Below, in pieces: positions 54,528-64,000 of a stretch of 64,000 bases of DNA (position 1 is its first letter; every line of letters begins with the position of its first letter). Position numbers and translations under genes: made by a program. This DNA is from Elephas maximus indicus (taxonomy: Eukaryota; Chordata; Mammalia; Proboscidea; Elephantidae), in the NCBI RefSeq assembly GCF_024166365.1, contig NC_064846.1, positions 30,091,866-30,155,865 of the forward strand, read 5' to 3'. The notes beneath the pieces are model-generated. The model did no database searches, had not been told where the DNA came from, and was given only the letters and a program-made list of their open reading frames with translations.

Positions 54528-55637
54528 CCACATATTCTAATAGTGTCTGCCAAGTCAAAAGGCAAGGCCTCACAATTGGAAGCAGAGTCTGATGTGGTAA
54601 TGTTAGACTTATTGACTAAAAAGTGCTGGTAGTTTATTTTTTTGTTTTATTCACAATCTCGACGACAATGTTTATAGATGTTTCATGATTTTTTGTTGAT
54701 GATTTTTTAGTTAAACTTTTTATTTTGAGATAATTATAGATTTATATGCACGGGTAAAAAATAATACAGAGAGATCCATTGCACACTTTTACCAATTTCC
54801 TCCCCCAAACTATAGTAGATATCACAACCAGGATATTGACATTGATACAGTCAAGATATAGAACATTTCCATCACCCCGTTGAGCACTCCTATTGCCCTT
54901 TTGTAGCCAGACCTACTTCCCTTCCACCCTCACTCCTTTCCTTAATCCCTGGCAACCATTAATCTGTTCTCTATTTCCATACATTTGTAATTACAAGAAT
55001 AATATATAACTAGAGTTATACAGTATGTAACCTTTTGGGATTGGCTTTTTTAAAATCTTTATTCTGCATAATTTCCTCAAGGTTCATCCAAGTTGTAGCA
55101 TGTATCAATAATGTGCTCCTTTTTATTGCCAAGTAGTATTCCATGGTGTGGATTGTTTAACCACTCACCCCTTGAAGAACATCTGGGTTGTTTCCAGATT
55201 TTGACTATCATGAACAAAGCTGTTATAAATATTTATGTACAGAATTTTGTGTCAACATACGTCTTAATTTCTCTAGGATAAGTGTCCATGAGTGCAATCA
55301 CATGGTAAGAAACTGCCAAACTGTTTTCCAGGGATCCAGGAGATTTTCTCCTATTTGTTCCAAAATTTTATTATTTTACATTTTATATTTAAGTACATGA
55401 TCCATTTTGACTTAATTTTTCTATAAGGAGGTTTATTTTTTGCCTATGGATGTCCAGTTGCTCCAGCACCACTGTTGAAAAGTTTATCCTTCCTCCATTG
55501 AATTGTTTTTGCACCTTTGTCAAAAATTGGTTGAATGTATTTCTGTGGCTCTATTTCTGGGTTCCATATTTTGTTCCACTTATCTATGTATCTGTCACTT
55601 CACCAATACCATACTGTCTTGATTACTGTAGCTATAT

Positions 55638-56014
55638 AAACCCATTGCCGTCCAGTCAATTCTGACTCATAGCAGCCCTATGGGACAGAGTAGAACTGCC
55701 CCCTTAGGGTTTTCAATGCTGTAATCTTTTTTTTTTAATTTTTATTGTGCTTTAAGTGAAAGTTTACAAATCAAGCCAGTCTCTCATACAAAAATTTATA
55801 TACACCTTACTATATACTCCTAGTTGCTCTCCTCCTAATGAGACAGCAAACTCCTTCTGCCCACTCTCTCTTTTCCTGTCCATTCAGTCAAGGCTGTATT
55901 TTTACAGGAGCAGACTGCCAGGTCTTTCTTCCGTGGAGTGACTGGTGGGTTCAAACTGCTGACCTTTTGATTAGCAGTGGAGCACTTAACAACCACTGTG
56001 CCACCAGGGCTCTT
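55638..56014 (-). mobile_element. AfroSINE (long form) inside L1, itself interrupted
   Basis: The tail part (55638-55731, 'attgccgtccagtcaattct') and head part (55889-56014, 'gagcagactgccaggtcttt' to 'gccaccagggctct') are separated by a foreign L1 tail. Flanking 'agctata' on both sides (55629 and 56017) supports one SINE insertion. Confidence 0.88.
55732..55888 (-). mobile_element. Short L1 3' tail inserted in a SINE
   Basis: Starting with a T run, the plus strand reads 'ttattgtgctttaagtgaaa', 'gtttacaaatcaagccagtc' and 'atatacaccttactatatac'. This is the complement of a very common Afrotherian L1 3' end that terminates in aagcacaataaaa plus A tail. 'tcaatgctgtaatctt' and 'tcaaggctgtattttt' on its two sides look like its target duplication. 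Confidence 0.7.
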
Positions 56015-56375
56015 AAAGCTATAGATTAAGACTTACTATTGGGTAGAGTGAGTCCTCCCATGTTATTCTTTTCTCAAGATTTCTTTACTTATTTTAGGGC
56101 CTGTGTCTTTCCACATAATTTTAAAATAAACTTGTTTATGTTTCTAAAAATGCTTTCTTGGGATTTTGATAGGAATTGTATTAAACCAATAGATCAATTT
56201 GGGGAGTGCTGATATCTTTACTATGTTGTATCTTCCAAAAACACGAACATAGTGTGTTTCTCCGTTATTTGGGTCATATTTGATTCCATTAGTGTTTTCT
56301 AATTTTCAGCACATAGATCCTGTAGATGTTTTGATAAAATTATACTTGAGTATTTTACCTGCTCTTTTAGGTAAT

Positions 56376-56684
56376 GAGTCTCAATGAGGTCACACAAACA
56401 GGGGTTGTTTTTGTCAGTGGCCAGTTCGTACAGTTCCAGTAGTGACTGATTGATGCTTCTTCCCAAGTGTAATGCACACTCCACTGTATTCATCCCGCTC
56501 TTCCAGTCCTCATGATCTGGTTTCTTGATATACTGCAGAAGATTCCATCACCTCATTGGTTCTGCAGCTTCATGTTTCTCAGCATGTTCTCTCTCCTCAC
56601 TGAGATTGGTGAAGAAAGTATTTGGCAAAATTTTTCAAAGCCACATCGCCACGGTCAAAGTAGTAAGACATGGACAGGCAGATG
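56376..56684. other. Intergenic, no gene recognised
   Basis: Short frames on both strands without a recognisable domain. Confidence 0.4.
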
Positions 56685-56905
56685 TAGGTGACTTCGTGCT
56701 CCAGACTACTTGGATTCAAATCCCGTCTCCACCACATATTAATTCATTGACCTTAGACAAAATCATAGCCTCTTCAAGCCTCAATTTCTCCATCTATAAA
56801 ATGGGGGTAATAGTGAGAGTTATCTCATAGGAATGTTGTGAGGATTAAACCAGATAATATTTGTAAAGTTTCTGGAACAGTGCTTGTTGCTATAACAGCA
56901 TAGTA
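56685..56905 (+). mobile_element. MIR SINE
   Basis: 'tggattcaaatcccgtctcc' (56710), 'cctcaatttctccatctata' (56778) and 'tgttgtgaggattaaaccag' (56834) give the full MIR order. Confidence 0.85.
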
Positions 56906-56954
56906 AAAGTGTAAGGTAATGATAGTAAAGTATGCTAAGCTCAATATACGTAAT

Positions 56955-57109
56955 GAGGCCTTGGTGGTGTGGTGGTTTAAGCATTTGGCTGCTAAACAAA
57001 AAGGTCAACAATTCGAATCCACCAGCTGCTCCTTGGAAACCTCATGGGGCAGTTCTACTCTGTCCTATATGGTTGCTATGAGTTGGAATCAACTCCATGG
57101 CAATGGGTT
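56955..57109 (+). mobile_element. AfroSINE (short form), first of a pair
   Basis: 'gaggccttggtggtgtggtg' head, box B 'ggtcaacaattcgaatcc' and tail 'ctatgagttggaatcaactc'. Flanks 'atatacgtaat' (56944-56954) and 'atatacctaat' (57110-57120) form a target duplication with one mismatch. Confidence 0.93.
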
Positions 57110-57124
57110 ATATACCTAATAGGT

Positions 57125-57520
57125 CCCTGGATGGGGCGAACTGTTTGATATGGGTTACTAACCTGAAGGCTGGTGGTTCAAATCCACTCATCAATGCCAC
57201 AGAAGAAAAACTTGATGATTTACTTCCATAAGATTACAGCCATTGAAAACCCTACAGAGAGCAGTTCTACTCTGAAACACGAGTTTTCCTTCTATTCAGA
57301 AACATGTGGAGTCTCTGTTCCACACATGGCCTCATGGGGTCACAGGGTCTTGGGATCACCATTCTACTCTGAAACATGGTGGGGCGGGGGAAGTGGCAGG
57401 GTACATGTTCTACTTTGAAACATGTGGGGTCAAGGGGTCACCGTTTACTCTGTACCACTTGGGGTCCCCATGTGTTGACTCAGTGGGCAATGGATTTGGT
57501 TTTCCTTTTTCTGGTTGGTG
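57125..57520 (+). mobile_element. Expanded AfroSINE (about 396 bp), second of the pair
   Basis: 'ccctggatggggcgaactgt' head, box B 'gctggtggttcaaatcc' and 'attacagccattgaaaaccc' put it near the 13183-type subfamily. It is nearly twice the usual length, because the segment 'ttctactctgaaacatgtgg' plus downstream text occurs about five times in degraded form between 57258 and 57470. Exact 14-bp target duplications 'tatacctaataggt' lie at 57111-57124 and 57521-57534, so the whole expanded unit was inserted as one piece. Confidence 0.8.
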
Positions 57521-57724
57521 TATACCTAATAGGTACAACTTCTCTGCCTAGACCACTCTTTCTGCTTTTACCTCTACCTGATCACAGCCTCTTTAATTGG
57601 CAAGACTTTTACAATATAAGTGTAGCAGGTTCCATTTTCAGTTAACCCTGAAGTACACTGATGATGTTAACTCTTAACTCCTTTCCAGCAACAAATCCTG
57701 CCTCTGCTTAAGTGGGAAAGCCTA

Positions 57725-57850
57725 GACCAGTATTTCTCAAAGCGGTCCACAGATCACTTGCACCATGTCTTTAGGGGATAGAGCCAGGGGATATGAATGT
57801 TTATTAGGCTGCCCTTGTGATTTTAATGTACACTAAAGTTTATGAAGCAT
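57725..57850 (+). mobile_element. MER20-like fragment
   Basis: 'ccagtatttctcaaagcggt' at 57728 and 'tgtacactaaagttt' at about 57829 match the two ends of a MER20-type hAT element. The centre is diverged. Confidence 0.6.
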
Positions 57851-58052
57851 TTCTCTACACTATCTGTGCCTTTTCACATGTGGTTGCTTCTTTCTGGAAT
57901 GTCTGTTTCCTCCACCCCCACCTATGCAAACAAAATGCAGCCTCCTCCACTAAGCCTTCCATAATTCATGTTTATCAACCATCAGCAGATGCTTCTGTTG
58001 CTACGGGATGGCTAATATGGGGAAGAATCAGAACTGAGATGCAGAGAGTGTC

Positions 58053-58124
58053 GGAGAATACTGGGATGTGGGAGAATCCTGGGATGTGGGAGAATCCTGG
58101 GATGTGGGAGAATCCTGGGATGCA
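58053..58124 (+). repeat. 18-bp tandem repeat, four copies
   Basis: Unit 'ggagaatcctgggatgtg' at 58053, 58071, 58089 and 58107. The two middle copies are identical and the outer two have one or two changes. It lies inside an open frame (57817-58284) but shows no sign of being a real gene. Confidence 0.97.
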
Positions 58125-59389
58125 GCAGCTGGACTGGAGGTGGTTGAAAGGTTCCATGTGCACTGGAGCTGAGTTTCCAAAAAGTGTGTGCAAAGGAGTG
58201 AACAACAGCAACAGTGTAGTTCCCCCAGGCTCCTCTGATTGGTCAAAAAGTAAATTCAACCCTTTTCCCAAGAACCCACTCTGACAGCCCACCTTTTGCC
58301 AAGAAGGAGGGGTATGTGTGCACAGTTGGTGTCACCCACCAGGTGCTCTGGGCAATGGAGCCCTGTGTAGCTAAGCCTGCATGGTATGGGACTGCCACAA
58401 GGTTGACTGCTCTGAAACGGCAGAGCAGGATAAGAACCATTGAACCCCTGATACTGAAAAGCTCATGCTCTGAACCCCAACACTCTCTCATCATTGTGTC
58501 CATGTGGTTGCCTCCTTCTGAAAGATCTATCCTCTGCTTGTAATCCTGCCCAACCTTCAGGGCACCCCCTCAAGGCCGCAGGGGGCCTCTTTCCTGTTCC
58601 AGGGCTCTGCTCAGGTGCCTGGGGCTCCTGCTGGGACTGACAGTGAGGACTGAACCTTCTGTCCCTGGAGAGGGGGTTCCCTTCTCCTGGACCGCCTCTG
58701 CTTCAGGGCCTCAGGGCTCTGAGAAGCCAATTCTGAGGAGGAACCTCCCCCCCTCCGTCCCCACTCCCTGTCATCAAGGTTTCATGGGTTCCCGAGCCTG
58801 CACCTACCAGGGTCCTGGACACCCTCTGGAGGGAAGCAGGGTCTAGGATCTGCACTTAGAACTCGCCCCCTCAGGGGATTCCAGTACAGAAGGTTCAGAT
58901 ATCAGGGACCTCAAATTGAGGAGGAAGGGGAAAAAAAAAGTTGAAATTGTTTAAGAAGCTGGCAGAAGGGTTGAGAGGCTGCAGGAGGAATTCCGAGGAG
59001 GTCCCTATCGCTGCCCAACACCCCTATTTCTCACCAAGTTCAGCGTCTAATCTCGGCAAAGAGTCTTCCAGGATTGCACCAAGCACGCAGGTGCTTTTTT
59101 GGACAGGTAATTGTCAGGGCTTCTCTTACCTCCTGTTTGACTATACTTTAGGCTTCAAACTTTATTCAAGTAGGAATTTTAAAGAGGCTGGTTGGCTGCT
59201 GTTCTGAGGGTGGCAAAATACTCCCTGTCCGGCATTGAGGGGTCTGGAAGGGTGCACTGGGATGTGTCCATAGACGGAGACCCTGGGGTCCTGGAGTGCG
59301 GATACTAGGTGGTCTACTACGAATACACCTCCTCCCCCCACCCCGTGCCAGCCTCCCCTAGTATTCAACTCTCTCTGAGCCCCTCCCCC
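58125..59389. other. Upstream flank of the DCAF12L gene, no repeat or gene recognised
   Basis: Less AT-rich than most of the window and free of the SINEs that crowd the rest. A CCAAT-type 'gattggtca' is at about 58237. Could hold distal promoter sequence; this is inference. Confidence 0.4.
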
Positions 59390-59392
59390 TGA

Positions 59393-61210
<1,818 letters not shown>

Positions 61211-63065
61211 ACACGGCCGCCTAGGTATCAAAGCGCACAGATTTACCTTCCAGTTGTGTCTTAGCTCTTCATGCTGAGTTTGTGCTTTTAACTTTGTGTG
61301 GCTTTTTTCTTCCAGGTGGAAAACTACCGCTTTGCTTGAGTTTAGAATATTCGACAGAGAGAGAGAGATGGATCCTCCTGGCAATCAAAACTTGGCTTTA
61401 AGACTTTCTGCACCTTACCCAACAGCACCGTCTTTTTGCCTTCTCATACAAAGAATTTTGACTACTAATTCTTAATTGCTTATCTCTTTGAGTGATTCAC
61501 ACGTTTCCTCTTTAGGGTGATGATGAAGCCGTGGTCCCACAATTAGTATATATTTTCTTTTTTTGGGGGGGGGGTTACCAGTATTACAAAAATATTGAGT
61601 TATTTTTCATTGCAGATATATGGTATTTTAAGAAGTTTTTGCTAAATAGGGTTTATACATTTGTCTGGAGAGCTAGCCATAGTTTTGTAACATTCCAATT
61701 GAAAAATACATTCCAGGTTCATGATTACCAAATTTTGGAAACCTTTTAATAAGTCGTCCTAATGTTTATAGTTTGTACATTGTTGGTGCTAAAAATGCTT
61801 TTGAGAAAGTTTCTTACTCTCTTTGAAAAATGTTGCCTGGGAATCTTGGGTTTTTTTGGTACCAAAATACCAATTGATCAGTACACTTCAGCAATGGAAA
61901 GGTACTGGTTAATTGAATGCTCAGAATTAATCCAAATATGGAATCACTCTTTTTCTTTCAACCTTTAGTTATATTTTTACGAACTGTTGTTAAATAGATA
62001 AATGGATGTGACTGTTTTCACTTCTTGCCTTAGAACTATCAAGCCTTGGGAATACGTTGGAATGTTTGTTGTTTTGAGGATGTTGCACAGAGCTTTAGTG
62101 CTGTCATTAATGCAGGGGTTTCAAGTGTAAATGCAGGATGTGTAGTAGGCTGGGCAGACTATATACTGATCCAGTAAAGAAACTGGATATTTTTTCTGCT
62201 GTTTGTAGCCTCAGTGTTATGTTTGAGCATACTTTAAATTTTCCAATTTTGTTTAATAATTTAATCACAAGGGAAAAAATTGCAAAGAAAAATCAGCCCA
62301 GTCTACTCATTCTGAAAAAAGATTAATATGTAAAGTTCTAATTAATAAGAATCTATTTTGTGAATTTCAGAGATTCTTAACTAAAGTAAAATAAATGCGT
62401 AGTTAAAAGTAAAGGAGTTATAACCCTTAATGTAATAATATGTGGTTATGATGAATACAGGAACTATGTTTAAGAAGGTGAGCTGGAGATTAGAATAAAT
62501 GGGATTAGGTTGAAGAAAAGTACTTTGGGGCTTAGATAAATATAAGTTGTGGATTGTTATTGAAACAGGTTGTAATTCTCTATATGTGAGAATGTTGGAA
62601 GTGAGGAGGGAAATTGGCTCTTCCCCAAAATTGGCCAGGTTGTGCTGACCTTGGATTAGTTATTGTATCAACGTCTGTTTTTCCTTAAATGTTTTGGCAC
62701 ACAAACACTGCTTTAGTGTCCCTGTGCTACTTGTTGTTCAGTTACAAATTGAACCAAGAAATGTTACGAACAGTACTGAAAAGTGAGTTAAGACAGAAAA
62801 AATCAGCTTTTGTTTTTAGAGATTGTTTAACAGGTTTATAGAGTTGTTATATAGAAGTAAAATATTTGTGTGCCTGTATGTGTCTCTAATTCAGTTGTAA
62901 GTGTTTTGAGAATAGAGAATATAACTGTCATCTTTATATTCTCATTTCTCCACTAATGCCTAGCAAATCGTAGGCAGTCAGTATTTACTGAATGAACGCA
63001 TTCGCTTTCTGGAAACCTAAGTTTCAAGGCTTTAAAACATACATACATAAATGCATAAATAAAAA
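61211..63065 (+). other. Probable DCAF12L 3' UTR and downstream flank with candidate poly(A) signals
   Basis: Immediately after the stop the sequence becomes AT-rich and is free of SINEs for over 2 kb, as expected for a long 3' UTR. AATAAA hexamers occur at 62390-62395, 62494-62499 and 63058-63063. Which one is used cannot be told from sequence alone. Short frames inside (up to 72 codons) are not credible genes. Confidence 0.5.
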
Positions 63066-63509
63066 CTTACTCTTAAGTAATACGGAATCCTGATGTGTTT
63101 TTCCCCCCCTTCGTTTTTTTTTTTTTTTTTAAGTTGCCCTAATTCATTTCCAGAACAGGCATGGTACTTGCATAAACTTTCCCGTGTGTGATACCAGAAG
63201 ATGAAGGAAAATGTATAAATGTTTCTACCAAAAATTATAAATGATATTGGAATTTAATCTTTTTACCTGCAAACATTTATATTTGAAATTTTATTTAAAA
63301 TATTTTCCAAAAATTGGAAAGATCTCGTTTTGGCGTTTTTGGGTTATTTTTTAATTTCAAAATTTATTTGCCAAAAATTTGTTTAAAATACACTCAAGAA
63401 CTTCACCAAAGTATTCACTGCCCGTCTGGTTGTGGTATTTTGTAATTGGGGATGTCGGGAGAACATTTTCAGTGGAAATTGCATTTTTTTTTTTTTTAAG
63501 TAGAGACCA

Positions 63510-63718
63510 AAGTTTTATTTGTGGCTACCAGGGGCTGGACGATTTGGGGGTCGGGAACCATTATTTAGGGAGCAGTGAGTTTCTGTTTATGACAGTGGGA
63601 AATTTGGGATTAATGGTGGGTGGTGGTTGCACAACCTGGTTATATCACTAAATTGTATTCCTGAAAAAGTTTGAATTGGCAAATGTGTTAGATGTATTTT
63701 AATAATAAAGGATGAAAC
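63510..63718 (+). mobile_element. L1 3' UTR fragment
   Basis: 'gtggctaccaggggctggac' at 63522, 'gtgggtggtggttgcacaac' at about 63617, 'cactaaattgtattcctgaa' and a terminal 'taataaaggatg' give the order of an L1M 3' UTR end. The 90-codon frame at 63379-63651 runs through it and is not a gene. Confidence 0.75.
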
Positions 63719-64000
63719 AAAAAACCCACTTAAGAAGGCACAGGATAGTATACCGGCAGCCCTTAAACAGTCTCGCTATTCTAAATGTCGGTGAGGACAC
63801 CAACCAACTGGTCGAGGGAGGAAGCCATCACATGGCCTCTTAGAAAGCTCTCGTACAGCAGTCACTAAAGCTAAGTATGTGCACATTCCGGAGCAGCAAT
63901 CTCACTCGTCCTAGGAAGCAGAAATACTCACACGCGACCCAAATGACAAGGACAGGGACATTTGTAGCCCTGAGACTAGCGGCCACACAGTGAACATGAG
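63719..64000. other. Distal flank, origin uncertain
   Basis: A 280-bp stretch with more G+C and more CpG than its neighbours. 'gcagcaatctcactcgtcct' (63893) weakly recalls the L1 ORF2/3' UTR boundary, but I cannot assign it. Confidence 0.3.

Larger units (their letters stand above)
54690..56375 (-). mobile_element. L1M LINE (ORF2 end and 3' UTR), antisense
   Basis: 3' UTR and ORF2 landmarks run in antisense order: 'atagaacatttccatcaccc' (54857), 'ttccatggtgtggattgttt' (55139), 'aagaaactgccaaactgttt' (55307), 'ccagttgctccagcaccact' (55453) and 'ttcaccaataccatactgtc' (55599). It resumes after the SINE at 56015 with 'gattaagacttactattggg' and 'ttgataggaattgtattaaa'. Frames are lost. Confidence 0.85.

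Noticed and set aside
58053-58124. CRISPR-like array
   Set aside because: Units are contiguous, without spacers, in a mammalian genome; it is a minisatellite.
57817-58284. 155-codon plus-strand open frame as a gene
   Set aside because: It begins in a MER20-like fragment, passes through an 18-bp minisatellite, and shows no domain or start context.

Overview
The window is a gene-poor, repeat-saturated stretch of a mammalian nuclear genome. The lineage can be read from its retroelements. It holds more than thirty copies or fragments of AfroSINE-type tRNA-derived SINEs and ten RTE-class LINE insertions whose 3' ends share the SINE tail. AfroSINEs are confined to Afrotheria, so the source is most likely an elephant, sirenian or hyrax relative. 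The only convincing protein-coding gene is an intronless DCAF12-like (DCAF12L1/L2) WD40 gene at 59807-61210 on the + strand. Its human counterparts lie on Xq25, so an X-chromosome location is likely; this is inference.

Layout. Positions 1-10 kb hold RTE pieces, an old L1 (about 2.86-6.72 kb) that carries a SINE and a 5'-inverted RTE, a minimal 76-bp RTE insertion, a MIR and a longer RTE copy (8.44-10.12 kb). Positions 10-20 kb hold a MIR split by a SINE, antisense L1 pieces, an RTE copy (14.19-15.71 kb), a train of six SINEs around one target (15.75-16.74 kb), a pyrimidine-rich tract and L1 3' UTR remnants. Positions 20-32 kb hold an RTE copy flanked by unusually long direct repeats (21.5-23.0 kb), many SINEs, L2 and L1M fossils and a complete SINE with a tRNA-Gly-like head (31.5-31.8 kb). 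Positions 32-46 kb hold L1M with an antisense RTE insertion, a MER2-like DNA transposon, an Afrotheria-type L1 3' end, and two more SINE trains (41.2-41.6 and 42.4-43.0 kb). Positions 46-59 kb hold an inverted L1 inside an older L1, a GATA/ACAG microsatellite, a nearly full-length Tigger1 DNA transposon, a triple nest (L1 tail in SINE in L1) and a SINE pair with an expanded SINE. Positions 59.4-63.1 kb hold the CpG-rich promoter, the DCAF12L coding exon and its AT-rich 3' region, followed by an L1 3' UTR relic.

How the parts relate. The RTE LINE and the AfroSINEs form a host-parasite retrotransposon pair: their 3' termini are nearly the same sequence, so the RTE machinery probably mobilised the SINEs. 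The most unusual pattern is the repeated use of one target by successive SINE insertions: four sites show successive SINEs separated by echoes of one original target sequence. No new enzymatic or defence system was found. All assignments come from reading the sequence and from remembered repeat consensus sequences; none was checked by a database search.
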